From positions 197,508,311-197,572,310 of the forward strand of contig NC_072791.1 in assembly GCF_028583425.1 (NCBI RefSeq): DNA of 64,000 bases, read 5' to 3'. Origin of the DNA: Eublepharis macularius. Its lineage: Eukaryota; Chordata; Lepidosauria; Squamata; Eublepharidae. Positions 37,901 through 49,900 of this stretch are shown piece after piece. Each line of letters opens with the position of its first letter. The first letter of the stretch is position 1. A program made the translations under genes and the position numbers. The notes under the pieces are model-generated. The model was given only the letters and a program-made list of their open reading frames with translations. It ran no database searches and was not told the origin of the DNA.

Positions 37901-40900
37901 GAACCTCCGTTTCAGTACCACCCACTGAAGAAAAGGAAAAACTGAACAGCAGAATATCTGTTCCTGAGGTAGAAGCAACTAAGTCTACCCTAAAAGTTGA
38001 AGAGGAAAATCAACATTTGGGGCTTCGTATAGAAAGCAGGAACTTAAGAAAATCCTCCACTACAGTTAATTCCTGCAGCTATCACCTGGATTGAGGATCT
38101 GAGATTTTTTAAAAAACATTTATTTAATCCATATTTAATATCTTTATATTCCTCCTTTCCTTGTGGTTCAAGGCCAACTATGGAAGAAAAAGGACCATAC
38201 TCTGAAAAATCTATGAGACAGGAATGTGGTATAGATCTAAAATTTTTCATGAATTGAAATCTATAGGCTATGAAAGAAATATGATTTTATGTAATAAAAA
38301 CCTCAAGAGAGGTTTCTTTTAACAGCACAATTAAAATGACAAAATAATTGATTAGAGCAATTTATCACTTAACACTCCTAAGACAAAACAATCTGAAGAT
38401 ATAAAGTACCATCGCAGTTATTTCTGTTCAGCTCACTGGGTCTATAACCTGGTCTGCAGGTACATATAAAGCTTCCTTCACTTAGATTGGTACAGTTGTG
38501 TTCGCAGATATTTTCAGCACAAGTTCTACCTGTTCCGGAGTCTAAGAGAGAATCACAATTTTGGAGAATCATAATTTTGGCTTAAAGGCAACAGCTGATA
38601 TAGAAAGAATTCAAAATAGATCAACATGAGCCCAGTCATGAGCAGCACAGCTGCCAACACAAATATCCACAATGATTGTACCTCTGAATGTCCTATGCTA
38701 TTGCTGTTCTTATGGTTATTGGCAGCTCTTTAAAAAAAAAAAAGTGGCGGTACTTACATACATGATGGCACAAAATTTTACCAATCCCCCACCCCAGGAT
38801 TTGGGAGAGCCCCCCAAAAGGTGCCAGTACTCAGTACCAGTGAGTACTTCCACATACAAAAAAAAGCTCTGGTTGTTGGAAGGGTGCAATATGGAACAAA
38901 TGCTATTAGAGTACACTGCACCAAACATTTGTAATTTATTTGTGGTATTGGGCGGAAATGAAAAGGAACGGCAATTTTCTTGAACGCTAGTCAGCATTAA
39001 AAGATCTATCCCAACTTTCAATGATCTTTTGAAAAGGAATAAAAGTGTTTATTGATTCAGGAAGCACTGCCCTGAATGAACTTTGTTTGCCCTAATTGGC
39101 TAAGATTAAGCCATGTGGCCAATCTAGGAAACTGCTCCCAGTATAAATACACACAAAAATACACAAAATTCCCATTTCACAAGGATTCTCCACCCCCCCC
39201 CCCCCACACACGTAACAGATTCATGGTAAAGTCTGAGTCACAACGACTGTAGTACTTACTGCAGCCTAGTTCATCAAAGTGATCGCCACAGTCATCATAA
39301 TTGTCACAAACATAGTGGAGTGGAATGCAGTTTCCATTGCCACACTTGAATTCTTCAGTAGTGCAAGGCTTGGGAGTGGGTTCTCTGCCTGCATGCAAAA
39401 GACACACTCACACTGCAGACTATATTAAGGGAATATTTCAGACCTTAAAATACATACATGCACATAGCTTAAGACAATTTGGAAAGCACAGAAAACCACT
39501 TTATTATGAGTGGCTGGGCCGTAACAAAGCTGAATACTTTTTCCTGACTTCCCTATTTTTCATCAACATGATGCAAGTTTATAAAATAAACAGTTTATGA
39601 ACATATTGTGGCACCATGATCAGTAAGCCTCCATTTTGTTGGGACTTTTTCTCTAATCACCCTCTCCATCTTCAGTTTGTGAACATCCTGTATTTGCCAC
39701 GCTCGTACAGCTCTGTAAATGTAGTCCTGACTAGAGGTGGGCACAAACCAAAAAAATGGCAGTTTGTTTGGTTCATAGTTTGTTGCGGTTCATGAACCAC
39801 AAACCATGAATTTCCATGAACTTGCCCTGGTCCGTGAACCGGTTCATTCAGTTTGTGAAAATGTCACTTCCAGGTCAGCAGCAGGTCTGCAGAGAGCCCA
39901 TCCCCCCATTGCCTAAAAAACTGATTGATTGGCGCCAGGCTGTCTGCAGTGACGAACCAAACAAACCGGCTAAAATTCATCACGGTTTGTGAGAAATGAG
40001 TTCGTGACGAACTTTGGTTCGTAATTCAGTTCGTGCCCATCTCTAGTTTTGACCCAATATAGGTTACTCCTCTAGAATCCTAAAAAGAGCCTTTCATAGG
40101 GCTTATAATACAGCCAGGGCAATTCTTCTTACCACTAGAGTTATAGAAAAAGTTTTACCTTTAGAGTTTTACCTTTAACTTTTAACAGTACATACAGACC
40201 AGTTAAAGCCATTATAAATAAATATTGGCACCTCTTAGCTAACATTTCTAGATGCCATAACCCCACCCCACCCTTTATTCACAGCAAAAAGAGCCAAAAA
40301 CCTCAGAGATATCCTGGTAAGGAGTAGGCTACCTGAGATAAGGGAGAATAAGGAAAATAGAATACCTAAAGGTGTTTTTGCATGTGCCCACTGTGCTGTT
40401 TGTTCTTTGGCTGAGAATAAGAGATCCTTTCAAAACTCAAGACAATACTAGAACTTTCCCCATTGATTCATTTTGTAGCTGTAACTCTAGAGGAGTAATT
40501 TATTATGTTAAACGCCCTTATGATTTATTATATGTGGGAATGATTACTAGACTAGTTATAGTGAGAATCTGTGAACATAAAAACTGTATCAGATTAAAGA
40601 AACCGTGTGCTCCACTTGTAAACCATTATTTGGTTTCTGGACATACTGATACACAGTTAAAGTTCTGGATTATTGAAACAGTGCTAAATACATCTTCCAT
40701 CCTGTTTAAATGTCTCCAGAAAAGAGAACTCTTTTGGATACATCATCTGCAAACACTTACTCCTCTAGGACTCAATGAAGAGGCATATTGGGCCTGTTGT
40801 CTCTGATGGGATATACTACCTTTTCCTCTTTCTTTCTTGTTCAAGTATATGGGATTCAGGTGTGATTACGTCCTTTCCTTGTGGAACAACAATAGCCAAG

Positions 40901-43900
40901 TAGGGGATTGATTACATCATCCCCCAGTTTTTCCATTTAATGATTCAGCTTGGAGAATGTGCCATTTCATTACTATCTTTGATGGAGACTTCACACTTCC
41001 AGGGATAGATATTATTTTATACCAGGTAATAGGCAATTTGAGTATTTTACTTAAATTTCTTTGCATTAATTTATACATATATTTCAATATTGACATATAT
41101 TTTCAGAATAACATTGAAGGCATTGTCAGATGCGTAGTGAAACAACCATGAGGGTTTTCCCATGGTATTATGTGTAAATTTCAACAACTACATATTATGC
41201 AAGGTAATAATAGTGTTAAATTTGGAATGTTAAATTTTGACAAGTGTCAGTAATGCATATATAATAATTCTGGTTTTATTTTTCTTTTGTAGCTATTTTA
41301 ATAGCAACACCTCGTTTTTAATTCATTTTAACCGAATTATAATTATAATTGGAATAATTAATTCCTGGATGTGTGTAGTTGTATATAGCTTTAATGTCCA
41401 CTGAGGAAGGCCGGTTTGGGCTGAAACATGTCTGGTCAGTTTGTTTTTAGATACTATAATAAGTATTTTGATATAGTATTTATTTCAATGCATGTATCAT
41501 GGTCATTGGATTCTCCATCAATTTGTATGGAATTTTTAATTTGACCCCTCGGCTTACTGGGGATCAGTTTGAGGAGGTCTAGCCAAAGTGGCAGAGAGAA
41601 TAATGAATAATATTTTGCCCAACAACATTACACCCAGCAAGTGAATGTTCTCTCAGGTAGGGAATACTTTCAGTTTACACTGCTCATATCTGGAATGTGG
41701 ATCTGTGGGAAAAAATGGTTTCCTTTAAGGTCAACCTACTATTACTGGGCTTCCCCAAGGTGCCCTTTGAGCATGGCACACTCCCAGTCCAAAGTACAGG
41801 GGATGCCACGTTTCAGTCTACTTAGGTTCTGAGAGCTGATGAGATCAAGCATGTTCCTCTTTAACTGGCTGTGAACTAATTTCTAAAAGGTTAGTAAACT
41901 CTGATGGAAGCCTAGGAATCACTAACATGTTCCCCCATCAATCCTTGAACTTTATGTTCATCGATAGACCTACAATGTTCTTCTTCCTCGTCGCTTCCAT
42001 CTCCACAGTCATCTTCTTGGTTGCACAACTCATGGCTGTAGATGCAGCGGTTATTTCCACAGCGGAAACGGAATGGTGGTTCACAGACAATGTCCACTGA
42101 AATAAAATAGGTCAATGATCTTCAAACCTTGTTTACAGAGCACCCGTATATAATATACTCTAAATGCCAGGCATTGTTAGAAGTGATCTCCAGAATATTT
42201 TAGTCATATTTTTTTCCAGCTATGGGACAGTGCAGATGTAGCGTAACATTTGCCTTAACTATGGTTGGAGGGATGGAAAGAACATTGTAGGATCATGGAT
42301 TCTCCCCCAATCTAATGTCCTGCTTAGTGTCAAACTAGGAGATACAGATTCAAACCACCGCTCATAACTCCAACAGACAAGATGAAGGTTACATGTCTTG
42401 TTCTGCTGATAAAATACAAACTTAAGGCATGTGCGGCCTCACATTGCCACTGGGCTATGCAGGAAGTGAGATGGGGTTTTTAACCCTTTTACCTTCACTC
42501 GGTATCACTCAAAGGAAATTAGACTCTCAACATTTTAAATGGGGAAATACATCTCTTAAAAACATGCATGTTTCTCCTTTCAAATGCTGAAGTCAGAGTT
42601 CAGGGAGACCAAGCTGAGATAGATTTAAGTTGTACGAGCAGATGGTTTACATTTTATGGGCAGAACATGATGTGCAATTTTCCTGTTGTTTGTTTGAACC
42701 ATCAGCCATGAAATTTAGCTGAGTGATCTTCAACTTTTTTCACTCTCTCTCTCTCTCAGCCTAATCTCTCACAGGATTGTTGTGACAATAATGGAAGGGA
42801 AAACAATATATACAGCCTTGAGCTTCTCGAAGGATAAAAGTGTAAGAGAACAATATGTGTATGTGAACAATAAATATTAACCAAGGTTAGCATAAGACAA
42901 GGGATGTCTTGAAATTACCTTCATCACGAGGGGAGTACAGAGCACTATATTTGAAGAGGGCAAGTATATCTCAGAATGTTTGTGGCAAGAAGCCTATAAG
43001 ATACTTCACACTCAGGAAACATCTACATTTTGTTTAGTACCTGTGTCACACTGTTACACATGTACTGAAACTTCTGTGGAAAATATGTTGATCAGCATCC
43101 AAAGAACTGCATAAAAATGTATCTGTGACAGCCTGTCATTTGCTTCCCATGAACAATCTTTTGTGCCACATAACAGTTTTTTTTAAATGAGGGTATTTCA
43201 AAAGCAGTTTGTTATATGTTGGTGGCAGAAGGGGAGAGGCTATTTAAATACAAAAATTCCACCGTGCATGCCCCAATTCTAGTCTACACCTAAGGAGTTC
43301 TTGTGACTCTGTTCTTAACAACAAAATGTTCTTACAGCAAAGATGAAGTTCCTCATCCGAGCCATCTCCACAGTCATCGTCACCATCGCATTTCCAGTGG
43401 GGCTGAATACAGACATGGTTTTTGCACTCAAACATCACGCGTGGACAGTAAGTGCCATTAGGATAACGAGTAGCTGGTAAAAAGAAATTCCATGTGAATA
43501 TGACCAAGTTGCTTTGTCCCTGTAACATTATGCAGACGTATGCAAACATGTATTATTGTTTCTTCTCTGACACTCATTTTAGCCTTTCATTATTGTTAGT
43601 CTTATTTCCGACTTCCGCTGGGTGTTGAGCAGGGATCATTGGTGGAGTGCGGGGGTGGGAAGGGGGGAATAGCGGTGAATTTTCTGTCATGTGCAGGGGG
43701 TTGGACTAGATGACCCTTGAGGGAACCTTCCAGCTCTGTGATTCTATATGGCTGATATGGTCCCATTCATTAAATATGTAACACCCTAACTTCAAAGTGG
43801 TCAGATATGCTGTCTTTTTGATACCAGGAATAGTGACACATAGCTCACTAGATGCTCCAGAGTACAATTAAATTTAATTAAGTAAATTAACAAGGTAGCG

Positions 43901-46900
43901 AAGGAAATTGTACATGGTCCCTTTTATAATAAACCACTCTCCTTATGCATTTCTCCATTTCAGTTTGTTTGCAAGAAACATCTGTGCCTACTAATCAAAG
44001 TACATGGCACTAGACTAGTGGACTGGATAATTATAAGACAGCTCTTTTACCTCATCCATTATAAAAACAGATATATGTGATATTAGTGTATACTTTTTCA
44101 CAGATATCACTGAACACAGTGCTGTTAATATGCGGAGTGGGATACTTTTATCCCTAGACAAAAGAGAATTCTGTCCCTCATCCCCCCTGCCAAAGTTCTA
44201 GGAACTCACGACAAGTTGCTTCATCAGAGAAATCCAAACAGTCTGCGCTTCCATCACACTGGAACCGCTCGGCAATACAGTGCCCACTGTCACACTGGAA
44301 ATAACCAGGATGGCATGTCCTTAGTTCTAAAAAACAGCAACAAAATCATAGCTGAAACATCTCTTTGGAAGAAAGGGAGTGAAGATTTATAAGTTCCTAT
44401 ATGTACCTCAGAGAGCTCTTAGATCTGCAGGTAAACACCTACTGGTGGTCCCTGGCCCCAGGGAGGCTCAGCTGGCCTCAACCAGGGCCAGGGCGTTTTC
44501 TGTCCTGGCCCCAATCTGGTGGAACTCTCTGTCGGAAGACACTCAGGCCCGCCAAGATCTTGTATCTTTTTGGCGGGCCTGTAAGACAGAGATGTTCCGC
44601 CAGGCATATGGTTGAGGCCAGCACTAGATTCATCTAATTAGCCTCCCTGCCAGTCTCCTGCCAGTGGTGGGGAGCATATGGTCCATCTGCCTCCCCATGC
44701 TTGAGGAGTTTCACCAACCCACACCTCCACCCTTTTCTTCCCTTGTGTGCAGGGAAATGGGAAGGATGTCCCATCTGGAATGCCGAAATCTATGTTTGCA
44801 CTGAGATGTATTTTATTGGTTTTATCTATTGTAATTTATTTATGATTGTAACCCGCCCTGAGCCTGCTTGCGGGGAGGGCGGGCTAAAAATCTAATAAAT
44901 AAATAAATAACTTTATTGAGATGTTTCAAACCAGTCATTGGGACCCTTGTTGCAATACACACCACAGTCGCGTTCATCTGAATTGTCCTCACAGTCATTG
45001 TCATGGTCACATATCCACCGAGAAGGAATACAACGCAGATTGTCACACCGATATTCACTCTCTGTGCACTCACGGGGACCTTTTGATAAAAAGATACCCA
45101 ATATATAAATAAAAGTGTATAAAAATGAGAGGGGAATCAATGGAACAGAACTTCACTGAACGTGACTCCTACTTTGCCATCAAAGTCTCTCCACTCCTCC
45201 AAGCTGCTCCTGACGGTTTAGGGGCACTCAGGAACAGAACTGGAGCTGCACAGGGGGCTGCAGTTCAAGAAGAAATTGGCTAAAATTATTTCCCTCTTAT
45301 TCAAGCTCTTTTGTAAATGGAGCTACAGTTCATGCAAGAGGTAGGACAATTTCTGCCAATTCCCTCTTCTTGCTGCAATGGCCCCATATCCTACTATTTT
45401 CCTTGGCTCATCAAATCCCAGCTGCTCCCAGAGCAGCTCTTCAAGGGATAGCCAAGTCTGCAGAGTGGTATAAGGGAAGGAGGAGAGAACCCTTCTGTAA
45501 ACTGTTCACCAGTTATAAGATTCAACTCAAAGTTGGGATGTTTCACAAACACTCAATTCCCATGCAGGTTTACTCAGAAACAAATCCCATCCCATCTCAT
45601 TTTGTATAAGTAAGTAAATAAATGTCTGAATGCATCAAACATACAAGTTAAATCCAGATTCTGTCATTCAAGCTGTATTGAAGAATGATGCTTCATCTCT
45701 TTATACTGAGAAGAATGCCAGTTTTTAAAAATTTAAACTTGTACCTCTTCTTATACGCTAATGTAGAATGTAGTGTGTTTATATATATAAATGCACAAAT
45801 TATTTATTTCTGTGGGTAAAATGTACAAGTATGTAGCATTACAACTTTAATACATTTTTTGTATACAATATAAAAGTGTTCGTAGTACTTAGATTTATCT
45901 GTAGTTGTTTTGTCTGCCAGCAAATTGCTTTTAATGTAGCATTTTAAGAGGTCTTAAGGACAGATCAAAAGAGATGAACTATTTCATAGTTAACGGCAAT
46001 GTAATCGGTACTTCACTGAAAAGGCTATCTGTACTAAAGCAGTTTGAAAACAAGGTAAAAACTTACTGCAGTTTTGTTCATCAGACCTATCTCCACAGTC
46101 ATTATCTCCATCACACTTCCACCGAAGTGGGATACACCGGTGATTATCGCAGCGAAAATCTCCCAAAGGATTGCAAGTCATTTCCTCTGCAATACAAACA
46201 AGTTATAGACTAGCCACTCCATCAGCACATAATAGCATGCTGAAGTATTACTTTGAAGAGCAAGGTTATAGTATAGAGGGTGGAGACATACACAATAAGA
46301 GCAAAAAGCCCAACCACTTTAAAGTATGTGACTTAGTAACACTTATTATATTTTATGTTCCACTTCTCTATCATTCTAGAACTCAAGACAGTTAGAACTC
46401 AAGGTAGTTTACACAGGATTCCCAGAAGGACTTCAATCTGGGCAACAAATAGCTATGTTGCTCTACCATATGCATGCCGAGCACACCTTCCCTATACTAT
46501 ACAGACAACAAGAAAATAACCCAAGTCGTTCCTGTGTCTTACTAGTGCAGAAAGGAATTATTTTAATCAAAATTATAATGATTTTCTCAAGTCAGGTTAG
46601 TGGTCTACTCTAAGATATGGTGTGTAGGTACCGGTGGTTTTTGCCAATTCCACTCCCCACTGCAGACTCCCACTTTGTCCCTCACACTGTTCCTGGGCAT
46701 CCACTAGCCTACAAAACCACAACTGGGGGGAAGGGGTGTGGGATACAGAAGTGGGAGAAGAGAGGTGGGAAAGATAGCTTCCTCAAGAGTGACTCCACTC
46801 TTAGGATCCAAGCCAAAGCCTTTGACTTTCAAACATGTGATAATCAACTTTCCTTACCAAGAGAAGTTGTCTAGAGAAGATTACCCAGTAATCTTCTAAC

Positions 46901-49900
46901 AAAACTATCAGTAATCTTCTAACAAAACTATCAGTAATCTTCTAACAAAACTATCAGTTTAGAGAGCTGAACGAACTACTTGGATGCCATATCTTGTCAT
47001 CATATACAGCAAATGGAAATGTTATTAATTTTTTATAGAAACAATACCAAGTGTGAACCTTTTGGCAAGAGCCAAAGAGATCTTGGCCTTTTCCTCTTAG
47101 CCAATGACTTGTAGCTTGCGGTTATGAGTGAACAAGGCCTGGACTATCCTAGGATGTTAGAGTTGTATTGTATTTTCTTTTTCAGTTTGTCTGTTTAAAT
47201 AATACTGTTGTGTTTCTCATAAATTTCTTTGAGCACACTTGACAGAAGGTGATAGAAAGGACTCTTTCAGATAACCCAGACATTTACACGAGCAATGATT
47301 TTAAGTGTAGTAAATAGCTTTTAAGATTAACCTATAAGGTAATTCACCATCAAATGAGATAGGGTAATTATAGAAACATAGCTTATCACAGGATTCTCAC
47401 CATAGTTGAAATGTTTTGTGATCTAAGCTGTGAAATAGGTATAATTACAAATGTAAGAAGCATATCAACACCTAAACACCGCATTATCCTATCATCTGTA
47501 ATTTTAAAAATTATTTTTTTCAGGCCCTAAACATACCACAGCCTTGTTCATCACTGTTATCTCGGCAGTCATCGTGACCATTGCAGACAGCCCAGAATGG
47601 TATGCAGCGATAATTTGTTCTACAGCTGAATTCTGTGTGGTTATCGCATCGATAGGCAGGACCCACTAAAATAAAAGAAAGATAATGATTTTGATCACCT
47701 TGGATTTGAATTAGTTCTTTCTGTGACTGATAAAAAGCAATGCTGGTAAATTGTTTTTTAAAGTGGCGTATAAGTCATATACAATACAGGCCTCGTTACC
47801 AGCATCCGATTTATTTATTTCTTACATTAATAGGCTGTGTTTCCTTACAAAGTCTTGGATCCAAAGGGCACAAGAACTCCCACCAGCTGAGCACAACTTT
47901 CTAGTCTCCCTCCTTCTATGGCAGCCCCAAATGCCTTAATTTGGAGGTAGGAAAAGTCACACTCCATGGGTGGAAATCCATCCACCTACAGAAACATTAA
48001 GTTTGGACCTAACCCAAAGTAATTTCCAGCAGAAAATAAAACTACCAATACGTAATAATAGTACTTCTGGAAGTTAAAAGACAAATAAGAAAATAAGTAT
48101 CGGACTATGGTTGTTGGGGGTTTTCCGGGCTGTATCGTTCTCCGGCCGTGAAAGCCTTCGACAATACAAGTATCGGACTATCTGCTGATCTTCAACAGTA
48201 ACCAAAAGTCCTCCACCCGATCTGGCCACCTCACTTATGATTATGCCAGACCTCATTGAACATCTTTTCTAACAGTAACTGTGACTTCACCTCATACTGG
48301 GTAATGTCTCCCTTAACAGCACTATAATCCACAATATGAACAGGCCTTTTTTATATATAATGGTATTAAAGTTATTTGGGCTAACTTTCAGTTTACAGTC
48401 CTTCAGCTATCTGTGAATGTCTCAATGCATTCAACTGCAGAGATGTCCTATAGGCTGAGTCAACAATTCCTTATGCATGCTCATATAGGCAAAGGTTCTA
48501 ATTAAAATTAGTGACAGTGAATACACACCAAGAGGTAAATCTGGATTCATAAATCTGTATTAAGGGAAGTAGTAAAAATGTGTGTGCTTTTTTCATTCTT
48601 TACAGAATGCAAAACTCACCCAGTCCCCAGATCTTCCACTGTTTGTACTTGCATTTAATGATTGGTATCTCTGTACCTTGCCTATGAGCAAAGTCAGACA
48701 ATGCCATTCAAGTCGTACAATGACTATAAAGTAAAACAAGTCACGCTCTACTTACTGCATTCATGAATTGGTTCATCAGAGTGATCTCCGCAGTCGTCAT
48801 CCACATCACATTTCCAGGACTGGGGGATACAGCGGCCATTGTTGCACTTAAACTGGCCTGGGGGGCAGGTCCTGCTGGCACAGTGAGAACTGTCCTCATC
48901 TGAGTTATCGCCACAGTCATCCTCTCGGTCACACTGCCAAGCTTCAGGGATGCATCGTTTGTTGGCACACTGCCACTGGTGGGACTCACACTGGTGATTG
49001 GCTAAAAGAAACCACTAATTGTAATACTTGCACCTTGCTTTAAAATTTTAGAACACAACTCCATTTCTTCTGAACTGCCTAAAGGACAACTAATGTTCTC
49101 GTATGGGGAGAGTTCTAGATCTATGTAGTGGTGGAAAGCGTTCTCAGGTTGCAGCTGATATATGGCGACCCCACAGAGTTTTCAAGGCAAGAGGCATACA
49201 GAAGTGGTTTATCTTTGCCTGCCTCTGCGTAGCAACCCTTGTCTTTCTCGGTGATCTCCCATCCAAGTACTACCAGGGCCAACCCTGCTTTGCTTCCAAG
49301 ATCTCATAAGAATGGGCTAGCCTAGGACATTCTGGTCAAGGCATATTCAGTGGATAAACAGACTAAAACAATTGGAGTTCTGATACTTAGAGATTCTACT
49401 GAATTAGAATACTGAAAAAATGGTTTTATCTGGCTTCCTGAGGATGGACAATTCTCACATTTCTAGGTCTCTACTACTGAGTGTGATGAATAAGGGGTTA
49501 GTACTTATCTGTTTCACAGGAAAGGTATGAGAACTTGCCACATACCACAAAGCACATGATCTTCATCAGATCCATCAGGGCAATCTGGCCGACCATTACA
49601 CAAGTAATGGGAGCTAGTACAGTTGTTGTCATTGCACTGGAACTGCCCGACGTGACAGTATCGGTGAGGGCATGTGGGAGGTTCATCAGAGCCATCCCTA
49701 CAATCTCTCTGCCCATCACATTTCCACCAGATGGGAATACATCTAAAAAGAGATAATTATACATATTTTGGTGAGGCAGTGGCATGTAAGTTTATACTCA
49801 GAAACAAATTTCATTCAGCTCAGTAAGATTTACTTCCTGGGCAGCAGGGCTTTTTTTCTGGGAAAAGAGGTGGTGGAACTCAGTGGGTTGCCCTCAGAGA

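Larger units (their letters stand above)
45080..48755 (-). other. LRP2: LRP2 introns 45080-46066, 46187-47536 and 47666-48755
   Basis: No further exons beyond those listed at 46067-46186 and 47537-47665. Three tandem copies of 'cagtaatcttctaacaaaactat' run from about 46886 to 46957. Positions 48105-48170 contain 'ttgttgggggttttccgggctgtatcg', a fragment of a repeat family common in squamates. Confidence 0.45.

Noticed and set aside
41972..42096. Alternative donor four bases farther on for the LDL-A exon
   Set aside because: It would give the same protein but with a weak GTCTAT site and a phase unlike its neighbours; CATT/GTAGGT fits better.
48741..48989. 82-codon minus-strand frame rich in Thr and Val over an LDL-A exon
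   Set aside because: It is a shadow of the LDL-A exon in another phase; the true frame has the cysteines and SDE motifs.
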